Source of the DNA: CAZGCA01 sp964524145
Lineage (GTDB): Bacteria > Hydrogenedentota > CAZGCA01
Direction: 5' to 3'
Assembly: GCA_964524145.1 (NCBI GenBank)
Contig: CAZGCA010000071.1
Location: 1 to 31,127, forward strand
Length of the DNA stretch: 31,127 nucleotides
This document shows positions 15,306 through 23,792 of this stretch, in pieces. Made by a program: the position numbers and the translations under genes. The number at the start of each line of letters is the position of its first letter. Position 1 is the stretch's first letter. The notes under the pieces are model-generated. The model saw nothing but the letters and a program-made list of their open reading frames with translations, did not search any database and had not been told where the DNA came from.

Positions 15306-16649
15306 ATGGTTTCCAGAATCGGTGTTTTCAGCTTCTTGTGTCTCGCCCTGACCTTATTCCTTGTGCCAGCCCAGGCCGAACTGAAGGCAGGCGTGTCCGT
15401 CGCCGACATAACTCCGCCTACCGGCGGGGAGATGGCCGGATACGGCGCCAGGGGTGCGAACGTGTCGAAAGGCGTACACGATCCGCTCTATGTCCGGACT
15501 CTGGTGCTTCGTGACGCTGACGACGCGCTGGCAATCGTAACCGTCGACCTCGCCGGTTTGCCGAACGACACTATCAGAACCGTGAAGCGAGGAGTGAAGA
15601 ACAGGACCGGTATCGACCAGGTGATGCTGCTGCCAAGCCATACTCATTCGGGGCCCGGCCCGAGCAAGGACTTCCCTTCGAAAGAGAAACCGTGGCTTGA
15701 GGAAGCAACACAGAAGATCATCGACAGCGTCGTGAATGCAAACGCATCGCTGACCCCCGTATCTTATGGAGCAGGCCAAGGTGAGGTGCGTGAAGGCCAC
15801 AATCGTCGCAAAGTGAATTCCGACGGATCGGTCACGATGTTCTGGCGCAACGAGGACCGTGTGTCGACGACGCCTGTGGACCACGGACTGGGTGTTGTCC
15901 AATTCAACACGTTGGACGGCGACCCGCTCGCGACAATGGTCAACTTCACGTGCCACCCGGTAATCCTCGGGCCCAAGAACCTGCTCTTCTCCGCCGACTT
16001 TCCGGGAGCCATGAGACCGTTGGTTGAACAGGCCGTGGGCGGGACATGCTTGTACGTCAATGGCGCCTGCGGAGATATCAACCCGTTCATGGACAAATCG
16101 GATCCCGAGCAAGGTGCGTTTGACGAGGTCGAGAAGATGGGCAAGGCCCTGGCTGATGAGACGATCCGGGTCGTGAAAGCTGTCAAGATGCACGAACCGA
16201 ACGCCTCCGACCTTACGGTGAGGACGGAGGTGATACCCGTCGAGCCACGCTGGGACATTGCGGACCCCAAGTTCCTCGAGCCCATCGAAAAGCAGTACGG
16301 CAAAGCTCTGGCCAAGGCGTACCTGAGCCGGTTTGAGCTGCCCATGAAGGGAGACCTGGTCACGGTTACTCTCGGCGACGACCTTGCGATTGTAGGCCTG
16401 CCGGGACAGTTCTTCGTGCAACACAGCCTCGACCTCAAAGCTCGCAGCGCCATTCCCAACACCTTTGTGTTTGGCCTTTGCAACGAGCAGCTTGGCTACT
16501 TGCCGACAATCAATGCAGCGTCGGAAGGTGGTTACGGTGCCGGAGGGCAGACTATAGTGGCAGTCGGCGCGGGCGAGATGTTTGTGAACCGTGCACTTGT
16601 CAACCTGTACTATCAAACCAACCGACTCAAGGACTTTCCCGAGCTCTAA
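15306..16649 (+). CDS. Exported neutral-ceramidase-like amidase with altered active site
   Basis: A 447-residue protein with the N-terminal domain of the neutral/alkaline non-lysosomal ceramidase family. ATG 15306 is preferred over ATG 15297 because AGGAG abuts the earlier codon but sits 9 bases before the later one. A signal peptide (FSFLCLALTLFLVPAQA) precedes the family start LKAGVSVADITPPTGGEMAGY. Zinc-ligand candidates are H112 and H114 (SHTHSGPG) and H217 (NFTCHPV). The nucleophile loop of true ceramidases, G-D-V-S-P-N, reads G-D-I-N-P at 256-260, so the catalytic Ser is Asn. The Ig-like C-terminal domain of ceramidases is also missing. It is therefore probably a zinc hydrolase of another substrate. 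It starts a four-gene plus-strand run, 63 bases before the GH29 gene. Confidence 0.8.
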   Translation: MVSRIGVFSFLCLALTLFLVPAQAELKAGVSVADITPPTGGEMAGYGARGANVSKGVHDPLYVRTLVLRDADDALAIVTVDLAGLPNDTIRTVKRGVKNRTGIDQVMLLPSHTHSGPGPSKDFPSKEKPWLEEATQKIIDSVVNANASLTPVSYGAGQGEVREGHNRRKVNSDGSVTMFWRNEDRVSTTPVDHGLGVVQFNTLDGDPLATMVNFTCHPVILGPKNLLFSADFPGAMRPLVEQAVGGTCLYVNGACGDINPFMDKSDPEQGAFDEVEKMGKALADETIRVVKAVKMHEPNASDLTVRTEVIPVEPRWDIADPKFLEPIEKQYGKALAKAYLSRFELPMKGDLVTVTLGDDLAIVGLPGQFFVQHSLDLKARSAIPNTFVFGLCNEQLGYLPTINAASEGGYGAGGQTIVAVGAGEMFVNRALVNLYYQTNRLKDFPEL

Positions 16650-16712
16650 CAATGGTAAATGCCGGACAGGAAGCGTATCTGTTGTTGTCATCTGATGAGA
16701 AGGAGCGTGGAG

Positions 16713-17792
16713 ATGAAGATTCGACGGAACATCCATGATGATGCAGTGACTCGCCGGTCGTTTTTCAGACAAGGCGCAACGGGCGCGTCGCTTGGGACCC
16801 TGTCGCTTGCAGCGCCCGGGGCTGCACGCCGGCCAGCGGAGAGCGCGTCGCGCGGGAGCCAGCGGCTGAGCGTCGAGCAGCTTCAAGCATGGGAATCGCT
16901 CGAATACGGAATGTTTATCCACTTCGGAATGAGTACCTTTGTCGAGAATGAGCTGCCCGACGGAAAAGCGCCTGCCGAGACGTACGCGCCCGACCGCCTC
17001 GATGTCGACCAGTGGATCGCCGTTGCACGAGACGCCGGAATGAAGTACGCGGTGCTCACCGCCAAGCACGTAGCGGGTCACTGTCTCTGGCCGAGCGACC
17101 ATACCAGCTACACCATTGCCCACAGCGCCGACAAGACGGATGTTGTAGGGGAATTCGTCACCTCGTGCCGGAAGCACGGCGTTCTGCCCGGGTTGTACTA
17201 CTGCTCGTGGGATAACCACAACCGGTTTGGGAGCAAGACGCCCTCCGATCCAAAGGGTAAGCTGGGTGCCTATACAACGTCGCTGTACCAGACGTTCCAG
17301 ACGGCCCAGGTGACCGAGCTGCTCACACGTTATGCGCCTATCGCCGAGGTTTGGATAGACATTCCCGGCGTGCTCGGAAGAGGATACAGAACGTTCCTCT
17401 ACAACCGGATCGCGGAACTGCAGCCCGACACGGTCATCATGATGAACAGCGGGATCTCGACGGGAAAAACCTATCCCGTCGACTACGCATGGCCGTCGGA
17501 CCTGGTCGCCATCGAGCGACGGCTCCCGCCGAAAACCGGCCACAAGAAGTGGCGGACCATCGAAGGCAAGGAGTATTATCTTTCCGGAGAGGTGTGTGAC
17601 CCCATCGGGAAGGACTGGTTCTACACGGAAGGAGACGTTCCGCGACCAGACGAAGCGCTTCTCAACCAGTTCGAGGCCTGCCGGGCAAGAGGGGTCAATC
17701 TTCTTCTGGACGTACCGCCCGACAAACACGGCGTGATTCCGGACCCGACCGTGCGGGCACTCGAACGTCTCCGAAAGAATGCTCGGCTGTGA
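16713..17792 (+). CDS. Tat-exported alpha-L-fucosidase (GH29), catalytic domain only
   Basis: From ATG 16713 (AAGGAG 7 bases upstream) the 359-residue product has a twin-arginine signal (TRRSFFRQGATGASLGTLSL) and a GH29 TIM barrel: SLEYGMFIHFGMSTF at about 62-76, the KYAVLTAKHVAGHCLWPS block with its conserved His pair, and WIDIPG at 214-219 with D216 as the likely nucleophile. GH29 enzymes release terminal alpha-L-fucose with retention. The protein is shorter than the usual 430 or more residues and lacks the C-terminal beta-sandwich; the acid/base residue cannot be placed by eye. It lies between a ceramidase-like and a DUF6807 gene in one transcriptional run. Exact sugar and linkage specificity are unproven. 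Confidence 0.85.
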   Translation: MKIRRNIHDDAVTRRSFFRQGATGASLGTLSLAAPGAARRPAESASRGSQRLSVEQLQAWESLEYGMFIHFGMSTFVENELPDGKAPAETYAPDRLDVDQWIAVARDAGMKYAVLTAKHVAGHCLWPSDHTSYTIAHSADKTDVVGEFVTSCRKHGVLPGLYYCSWDNHNRFGSKTPSDPKGKLGAYTTSLYQTFQTAQVTELLTRYAPIAEVWIDIPGVLGRGYRTFLYNRIAELQPDTVIMMNSGISTGKTYPVDYAWPSDLVAIERRLPPKTGHKKWRTIEGKEYYLSGEVCDPIGKDWFYTEGDVPRPDEALLNQFEACRARGVNLLLDVPPDKHGVIPDPTVRALERLRKNARL

Positions 17793-17908
17793 CGGTATGA
17801 ACAGACTGAAGAGCTACCCATTATCCGGCACCTATCAAGTTTGTCCGTGAGCCGCGTCTCGCCGGGAAGGGGCGCGATTCTCGAGTTATTGGTATGGAGG
17901 CACAGAAG

Positions 17909-18904
17909 ATGACAACTGGCAGACGAGGACCAAGTAGTATTTGTTGTTTGGCGGGGTTGGCTATGGCTTTCTTTGCGTTCGCAGCGAACACCGCACCGGC
18001 CCAGGATCGGCTCGAGATTATGGCGGGTCCCAAGGCCGTCTCTGTTCGTGAAGGAGACAAGCAGCTGTTGCGGTACCGCTACGGTGATGTGGCGTACAAG
18101 CCGTACGCGGACCGTTTCTTCACCCCACGTGGCGTCAACATCCTGCGCGATTCGCCCCACGACCACGTGCACCACCATGCTTTGATGTACGCCGTCAAGG
18201 TGGATGGCGTAAACTTCTGGGAAGAACAGCAAGCCCCGGGCCGGGAACAGCATCGAGCGTTCAGCAACCTGCACGTGGACAGACGGGACGATCATGACGT
18301 GGCCACGTTCACCCAGCTCGTCGACTGGGTTAATCCCCGCAAACAAGAACTACTGCTCAAGGAGCGCCGTACGATCGACGTTCCCCGGATAAGAGAGCTG
18401 GGCGCGTCGTTGCTGACCTGGAAGTCGACGCTTGAACCGCCGCCTGGAAAGGAATCCGTTACGCTCACGGGCGCCCACTACCACGGTCTGGGCATGCGCT
18501 TCGTCACATCGATGGATGCCGGCGGCGAGTTCCGCAACGCGGACGGCAAGAAAGGCGAGATCGTGAGGGGCGACGAACGCCTTGTGCGGTCTACCTGGTG
18601 CGCTTACACTGCGAAGGCAAACGGCAAAGACGTGACCGTCGCCATGTTCGACCATCCGGACAACGAGCGTCACCCCGCGACGTGGTTCACCATGGGCAAG
18701 TCGTTCGCGTATCTCTCGGCCACGCTCAACCTGCACAGGGAGCCGCTGAAGGTGGTGCCGGACAAACCGCTTGTTCTGCAGTACGGCGTGGCCCTCTGGG
18801 ACGGCCGAACGGAAACGGATACGATCGATAAGCTCTATCGGCGGTGGCTCACGTTGCCTCAGCCCGGAACGGCAGGCGGTTCCGAACAGAAACAAACCCC
18901 GTGA
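17909..18904 (+). CDS. Exported DUF6807 (PmoA-like) protein
   Basis: The 331-residue protein starts at ATG 17909 (GGAGG 8 bases upstream; an earlier ATG at 17894 overlaps that site). A signal peptide (LAGLAMAFFAFAANTAPAQ) precedes a DUF6807 domain with its His-rich landmarks DHVHHHALMYAVKV and YHGLGMRF, and MFDHPDNERHP. Members are common in Planctomycetes and relatives and usually sit beside Gfo/Idh/MocA oxidoreductases and glycoside hydrolases, as here. The clustered histidines suggest metal binding. The 'PmoA' label used in some databases reflects annotation history and does not imply methane oxidation. Molecular function is unknown. It lies 116 bases after the GH29 gene and 91 bases before a Gfo/Idh gene. 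Confidence 0.8.
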   Translation: MTTGRRGPSSICCLAGLAMAFFAFAANTAPAQDRLEIMAGPKAVSVREGDKQLLRYRYGDVAYKPYADRFFTPRGVNILRDSPHDHVHHHALMYAVKVDGVNFWEEQQAPGREQHRAFSNLHVDRRDDHDVATFTQLVDWVNPRKQELLLKERRTIDVPRIRELGASLLTWKSTLEPPPGKESVTLTGAHYHGLGMRFVTSMDAGGEFRNADGKKGEIVRGDERLVRSTWCAYTAKANGKDVTVAMFDHPDNERHPATWFTMGKSFAYLSATLNLHREPLKVVPDKPLVLQYGVALWDGRTETDTIDKLYRRWLTLPQPGTAGGSEQKQTP

Positions 18905-18932
18905 CAGCAAACGAGAGTCAACGTTGCGTTTT

Positions 18933-18941
18933 TGATATAAT
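18933..18941 (+). promoter_or_regulatory. Extended -10 promoter for the second Gfo/Idh gene
   Basis: TGA-TATAAT matches the extended -10 consensus (TGnTATAAT) perfectly, about 55 bases before ATG 18996. No good -35 is present, which extended -10 promoters tolerate. This gene may thus be expressed separately from the run upstream. Confidence 0.45.
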
Positions 18942-18995
18942 CGGAGCAGCATACTGGTATTCGAAGATCGGCAATTGGAACTGGAGGAGAAGACC

Positions 18996-20291
18996 ATGTC
19001 TGATAACAAGCACCAACCGAAGACGGTGACTCAAACGCGCCGGCAGTTTATGAACCGGGCCGCGTCGGCTGCGGTGGCGGCAACCGTTGCGGCGGTTCCG
19101 AAGCTTCGAGCTTCGGGCAGGAAGGTGAGCGCGAACGATCGTCTGGGCGTCGGCGTGATCGGCACGGGCGGCCGGGGCAACTACCACCTCGGGGTTCTGA
19201 GTTCGCTGAAGAAAGCTGGCGAGGTGGAGATCGTCGCCGTCTGCGACGTCTATCGACCCCGGATGGAGAAGGCCGCAAAGAAGTTCAAGGCTAAGGGGTA
19301 CATGGACTACCGCGAACTGATCGCCGATCCCAACGTCGACGTTGTCTCCGTCGCGACGCCCGACCACGCCCACGGGTACCAGGCGCTGGACGCCGTTCGT
19401 GCAGGCAAGGCCGTCTACTGCGAGAAGCCCGTGACGCACTGGCGCCAGTTCGAGCTTACCAAGCAACTGACGGCCGAGGTGAAGAAGTCCGGCGTCGCGT
19501 TCCAGCTCGGTTCGCAGGGGATGTCCGACTCGGCGTGGCACCAGATGAAGAAGCTGATTCAGGACGGACTGATCGGCCAGCCGATCCACGCCGAATGCGG
19601 CTATTTCCGCGTGGGGGACTGGGGCGAACGCGGCATGCCGATAGACGATCCCAACGCTAAACCCGGACCCGACCTGAACTGGGAGGCGTTTCTCGGCGAC
19701 TCACCGAAGCGCCCGTTCGATGTGAGCCGGTTCTTCCGGTGGCGGATGTATGAAGACTACTCGGGCGGTCCCAGCACCGATCTGTTCCCGCATTCGCTCA
19801 CGCCGGTTCTGTCCATGCTCGGCGTCGGAATGCCGAGCACTGCCGTGGCGACGGGCGGCAAGTTCCGGTACGAGGAGCGGGAGGTGCCTGACACGTTCAA
19901 CATGCTTATCGATTATCCGGAGAAGATAACCGTGGCTGTTCTCGGAACGCAAGGGAACAACTACAACACAACGGATGGCCGAGGCGCGGGAGGTCGCATT
20001 CCCGTCATCCGGGGTTGGGAAGGCAGCCTGACGGTGAAGGGGACCAAGATAGTGTTTATCCCGGCCGAAGGCTCCAAGAAGAAACCCCAGCGTTTTGACA
20101 TCGAACACGGCGAGGACATGCGGCTGCATTTCCAGAATCTTCTCGACTGCTTCCGATCAGGCACGCAGGATACGTTCAGCCCGATGGACCTGGCGTACCG
20201 CGTGCAAACGCCTCTACAAATGGGCATGCTCGCGCTCCGCGAAGGCAAAACCGCCCGGTTCGACGCGTCCCGGGAAGAGATCCTGTTGTAG
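18996..20291 (+). CDS. Tat-exported Gfo/Idh/MocA family oxidoreductase
   Basis: The 431-residue product starts at ATG 18996, 6 bases after GGAGGAG. A twin-arginine signal (TRRQFMNRAASAAVAATVAA) leads to a Rossmann fold (GVGVIGTGGRGNYHLGV, about 51-67), VSVATPDHAHG, and an intact catalytic E-K-P at 143-145 (VYCEKPVTHW) with K144. The C-terminal alpha/beta domain carries the usual SGGPSTDLFPHSLTPVL segment with a conserved His. It should be a functional NAD(P)-dependent sugar dehydrogenase or a sugar-converting enzyme that recycles a bound cofactor, working in the periplasm. It contrasts with the lysine-less member at 1767-2963. Substrate unknown. Confidence 0.9.
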   Translation: MSDNKHQPKTVTQTRRQFMNRAASAAVAATVAAVPKLRASGRKVSANDRLGVGVIGTGGRGNYHLGVLSSLKKAGEVEIVAVCDVYRPRMEKAAKKFKAKGYMDYRELIADPNVDVVSVATPDHAHGYQALDAVRAGKAVYCEKPVTHWRQFELTKQLTAEVKKSGVAFQLGSQGMSDSAWHQMKKLIQDGLIGQPIHAECGYFRVGDWGERGMPIDDPNAKPGPDLNWEAFLGDSPKRPFDVSRFFRWRMYEDYSGGPSTDLFPHSLTPVLSMLGVGMPSTAVATGGKFRYEEREVPDTFNMLIDYPEKITVAVLGTQGNNYNTTDGRGAGGRIPVIRGWEGSLTVKGTKIVFIPAEGSKKKPQRFDIEHGEDMRLHFQNLLDCFRSGTQDTFSPMDLAYRVQTPLQMGMLALREGKTARFDASREEILL

Positions 20292-20319
20292 GGTTGCTGC
20301 TATTGCAGAAGCATGCCTA

Positions 20320-22332
20320 CTACTGAACGGCCAGCGAGTAGAGCGAAACGCTTAACGGCGGCGCCTGGACGGTTCTTCCAAGCCCGCTGACAGACGTTTC
20401 CTCAATTCGAAGTTCCGGCTCTTTGCCCGGCTCATTGTACGCCATGGGATCGTCGCCTGCGATAGTCCACAGGCGGCCGCTGCCCGTCGGCGCAGCGCCT
20501 TTCACGTCGAGCGCCAACTCGACGGGCTCTCGAGTGGGGTTGACAATCCCCACGGTCAAGGCGTTTCGGTCTTTCGTCCAGGCGGCTGCAACGTCCAGCG
20601 GTTTGGGCACACCGGTTACTGCGACCGGTACGACACCGAACTGGTTGCGATAGAGCTTGAGCACAAGGCCCGTGGTCGCGAAGGCTGCATCGGTCGTCGT
20701 TGTCTTGATGCACCCGATGACGTTTACCGTCTGAGCGTAATTTGCCATGAAGATAACGTCGGTGTTGCGAGCGTACTCGTGCATGCCCGCAGCGACCCCC
20801 AAGGCGTCCTTGAGGAAGTACCGCACGCCTATCTCGCCATAGACCTGCGGTCCGTACCAATAGTTCCACTCGTCCATGGCGATCCGGATGTCTTTGCTTG
20901 CAAGTGACTCGATCGAGCGATGGTAGCCGCGGTGCTTCTCTGCCTTCCGCCGAACGTTCCTGGCAATCTGCTCGACATGACGGACGACGTCTTTCCCTTT
21001 TTGGCAGTAGAAGTGTTCGCTGAGAAAGTCCATGTGGTCCGCGCAATGGGTGAGCATCGTCTCGCTCCATTTCCCCGTTCTGCCGACGCCAACAAGCGTG
21101 ATCGAGGGGTCCGCCGCGCGCATCGCTTCGGCAAACGTGTTGTGTTTCTTGACATACTCCTCCAACGGCATATGCCCAAGCTGCCAGTTGCCGTACATCT
21201 CGTTCCCGATCCCCCACCATCTCACCCCGTAGGGCTCCTGATGACCGTTTTCAGCGCGCAACCGCCCCATCGCCGTGTCCGGTCCTCCGTTAACGTACTC
21301 GAGTTCATCCACAGCGGACTGCGCCTCTCCGAGACCGCTGTTTACTGCGATGTACGGTTCGGTATCGAGCTCCCGGCAAAAAACCATAAACTCGTCGAGC
21401 CCGAAATCGTTGTGTTCGATCCCCGTCCACGCCGGGTTCTTGCGTGGCGGCCGCCGATCGCGTTCGCCGATACCGTCCTTCCAGTCGTAGCCGCTGACAA
21501 AGTTGCCGCCCGGCCAACGATAGACGGGTGAGTCGAGCTCTTTCAGCAATTCAAGCGTATCCGCCCGCATGCCGTAGACGTTGTCCGCAGGCATCAACGA
21601 TACGGTGCCGATTCGGAACACGCCCTTGCCTCGTCCGACGATTTCGAGACACCCGTTATCGGTCGTGACGCCCGCCTTGAACCGCAACGGCACTGTGGCA
21701 AACTCGCTGCCGAGATCGTTGATGATCACTGTCTCGCGGGCTTCTTGTCCATCGCCCCACGCGAGACTGACCTCGATGGGCACCGCGTCGGGGCTGCCGG
21801 CCAGCACGATCCGTCCCGTGTATTCCTTCCCGTCAACCAGTCCCTGGCGGTCCTGATAGATGCCGATAGGCGTTCCGTCGCCGGCCAACGTCACCTCGGG
21901 CGTATGCTCGCCCACGTACGATCCTTCACCCACCATCTCTATTGCGTTCTTCGGACCGACGATTTGCCATGGAGAAGCTGTCACTATCTCGAAGGGTAGT
22001 ACTCCTTCCCTTTGTGCCGGCGTCTTCTCGGGCTCAACCGGAGACCACCCGGATCCCTCGCCGGTTATTTCGTAGAAGAACTTGCGGTCTTCGAGCATCT
22101 CGGCCCAGATGCCGCCGTAGATGCAGCGTCCCAGGTGTTCGATAAACTGTCCGTAGATGTACTTGGAGATCGGTTCCCCGGTTTGGCCGGCGTTGATCTC
22201 CACCGTTACCGCGGATAGCGTTTGCTCATCTCGCGAGATGCGGTCCTTTGTCATGATGCTCCTATCCACGCACCCGCACGAAAGAAGCACAACCGCCGCC
22301 GTGGCTGCCAGTAGTTCTTGTGAAACGCGCAT
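20320..22332 (-). CDS. Alpha-L-arabinofuranosidase (GH51), lipoprotein
   Basis: A 670-residue protein. ATG 22332 follows GGGGG by 5 bases and opens a lipoprotein-type signal (AAVVLLSCGC, lipidated Cys 19 or 21). GH51 landmarks are the entry strand SKYIYGQFIEHLGRCIYGGIWAEML, YRWPGGNFVSGYDWKDGIG, the acid/base E378 in GIGNEMYGNW and the nucleophile E488 in AMDEWNYWYGP. An inserted carbohydrate-binding-like domain at about 95-245 and a C-terminal beta domain complete the architecture. It removes terminal alpha-L-arabinofuranose from arabinan, arabinoxylan or pectin side chains outside the cytoplasm. It is the last gene of the leftward run, with a long 282-base gap before it that carries repeats. 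Confidence 0.92.
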   Translation of the reverse strand: MRVSQELLAATAAVVLLSCGCVDRSIMTKDRISRDEQTLSAVTVEINAGQTGEPISKYIYGQFIEHLGRCIYGGIWAEMLEDRKFFYEITGEGSGWSPVEPEKTPAQREGVLPFEIVTASPWQIVGPKNAIEMVGEGSYVGEHTPEVTLAGDGTPIGIYQDRQGLVDGKEYTGRIVLAGSPDAVPIEVSLAWGDGQEARETVIINDLGSEFATVPLRFKAGVTTDNGCLEIVGRGKGVFRIGTVSLMPADNVYGMRADTLELLKELDSPVYRWPGGNFVSGYDWKDGIGERDRRPPRKNPAWTGIEHNDFGLDEFMVFCRELDTEPYIAVNSGLGEAQSAVDELEYVNGGPDTAMGRLRAENGHQEPYGVRWWGIGNEMYGNWQLGHMPLEEYVKKHNTFAEAMRAADPSITLVGVGRTGKWSETMLTHCADHMDFLSEHFYCQKGKDVVRHVEQIARNVRRKAEKHRGYHRSIESLASKDIRIAMDEWNYWYGPQVYGEIGVRYFLKDALGVAAGMHEYARNTDVIFMANYAQTVNVIGCIKTTTTDAAFATTGLVLKLYRNQFGVVPVAVTGVPKPLDVAAAWTKDRNALTVGIVNPTREPVELALDVKGAAPTGSGRLWTIAGDDPMAYNEPGKEPELRIEETSVSGLGRTVQAPPLSVSLYSLAVQ

Positions 22333-22614
22333 CGTGTCCCCCTTCTAGCGCTGTTCAGACGCATTTGTGCAGTCTCCTGGATTCAGTTTTGTGTGTAACA
22401 GGACTCGTCGGAACGCAGCCTACCATAACAGCACTGCTATTTCAAGATCTGGTTCCAGTCTTCCACGTATGACGAAACACGTCTATTCCAGACAAGGGAG
22501 AGCTTGTGGCGCAGACTTCCAGCCTGCAACTTCCAGCCTGCAAAGAACGTCCCGCTCAGTTCTTTGGGGCAGCCAAGATGGCTGCGCTACATCCGTTAGT
22601 TGGCCTCGTCTGCG
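22333..22614. repeat. Intergenic repeats and hairpin between GH51 and ADP-ribosylglycohydrolase genes
   Basis: A 14-base direct repeat (ACTTCCAGCCTGCA) occurs twice back to back at about 22517-22543, followed by a perfect 7-bp hairpin GCAGCCA/TGGCTGC (22569-22575 with 22579-22585, 3-base loop). These look like a dispersed intergenic element. On the minus strand TTGAAA (22440-22445), 17 bases and TAGGCT (22417-22422) could be a weak promoter for the GH51 gene. I see no gene here. Confidence 0.5.
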
Positions 22615-23730
22615 TCACCGAGCCAGGAAGGCAGGGTTGTCCATGAGCTGCAGATAGCCGCTGACACGCGCCAGCCGGGCCAGGAACGCCTCGTACAACC
22701 CGTCGACGGTCTCTTCTATGGTTCGACGACTGTTGGTGTAAGGGTCCTTTCGAGTCGCGTCATTGACCTGGACGCTCCATTCCGCCGGAAGAGCGCTCGA
22801 ACCGGAGAGCGCACCCGACAGACCGCCGGCCACTGCGGCAAGGCAGTCTGTGTCGCGACCGAAATTGACTGCGGTGAGAATAGCCTCCTTCGGATCGCCT
22901 TTCGCGAAGGCGAAGATGGCCAACCCTTTGGACACGACCTCATTCGCCTGGGACTGGCCGTAGGTGAAGTAGTCGCCGCCGCGGTACAGCCCGTAGAACT
23001 CGTCGCGCATAGCGGCAGACTCCTCGTGCTTCGCGGCAAGCGCCAGCGCACGGGACACTTCCCGTTCGATGGTGTCGTACAAGGAGTACAACCGTCCCGC
23101 CTCGGCGCGATAGTTGACAAACGTCCTGGCAACATCGATCACCGAGTCGACCGTCGCGTCGGGCTTGCACGCTTCGGCGATGGCGGCGTTGTAGAGCGCG
23201 GCCCAACGGAGTCCAAACGCCGTTTCCCGGAAGTAAACCTTGCCGACCTCGAACGTATCGTCGGCAGCGCCCTGCGGGTCGCCTGCATTGATGAGCCCCA
23301 GCGGATGCGATGCGCGCGCCACCGTCACCGGCGTCTGGAACGGCCAGAGCGTACCGAGATCACAGGGTGGGACACCGGCCCGCGCCAGCTCGAGCAGCGA
23401 CAGGTCGAACCGTTCCTGCTTGTACACCATCTTGTCGGGATCAAGATCGCGCAGCCAGATCTCAACCAGGTCGTTGGCGAGAATTCGATCCTTCTTCTCG
23501 ATGATCGCGGTCGCTATGAGCCGCTGCCGCTCGATACCGTCTTCCGTGGTGCCGGGCGGCCGCTCCCAGTCCGTGTAGTCCGCATAGTGTCGATACGGAA
23601 GCAGCTTGTCCAGAAACCCGTGCGTCTCCCGGATACGTTCCGGGGTCCACCCTTCCACCGCCGCGCCCATGGCAGACCCTGCCCACGTGCCGGCAATACA
23701 ACCGAGGAATCTCTCCCTGAGTGTGACCAT
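22615..23730 (-). CDS. ADP-ribosylglycohydrolase (DraG) family protein
   Basis: The 371-residue all-alpha protein belongs to the ADP-ribosylglycohydrolase superfamily. ATG 23730 has GAGG 7 bases upstream. Motifs are the N-terminal helix GCIAGTWAGSAMGAAVEG (10-27), TTED at 61-64 (metal-site equivalent of T-D-D), and NFGRDTDCLAAVAGGLSGA (289-307) matching the second metal motif G-G-D-T/A-D. No signal peptide is visible, so it should be cytoplasmic. Classical members cleave ADP-ribose from proteins, but many environmental members found among carbohydrate genes have unknown N- or O-glycoside substrates. Its position between a sulfatase and an arabinofuranosidase suggests a catabolic hydrolase acting on a nucleoside or glycoside. 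The gap to the sulfatase is 62 bases. Confidence 0.85.
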   Translation of the reverse strand: MVTLRERFLGCIAGTWAGSAMGAAVEGWTPERIRETHGFLDKLLPYRHYADYTDWERPPGTTEDGIERQRLIATAIIEKKDRILANDLVEIWLRDLDPDKMVYKQERFDLSLLELARAGVPPCDLGTLWPFQTPVTVARASHPLGLINAGDPQGAADDTFEVGKVYFRETAFGLRWAALYNAAIAEACKPDATVDSVIDVARTFVNYRAEAGRLYSLYDTIEREVSRALALAAKHEESAAMRDEFYGLYRGGDYFTYGQSQANEVVSKGLAIFAFAKGDPKEAILTAVNFGRDTDCLAAVAGGLSGALSGSSALPAEWSVQVNDATRKDPYTNSRRTIEETVDGLYEAFLARLARVSGYLQLMDNPAFLAR

Positions 23731-23792
23731 CGTTCGTCCTCTATGCTGTTCCGTTCAAACGTGAATGCTATTCCTGTTGGTAATTAGCTGCG

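Noticed and set aside
15354..17729. A very long open frame on the minus strand across the ceramidase-like and fucosidase genes
   Set aside because: It is antisense to two genes with clear domains, signal peptides and ribosome-binding sites; its translation shows no recognisable domain and is explained by GC-rich codon structure.
17909..18904. Particulate methane monooxygenase subunit A, as the PmoA label could suggest
   Set aside because: The protein is a soluble exported DUF6807 member with no multiple membrane helices.
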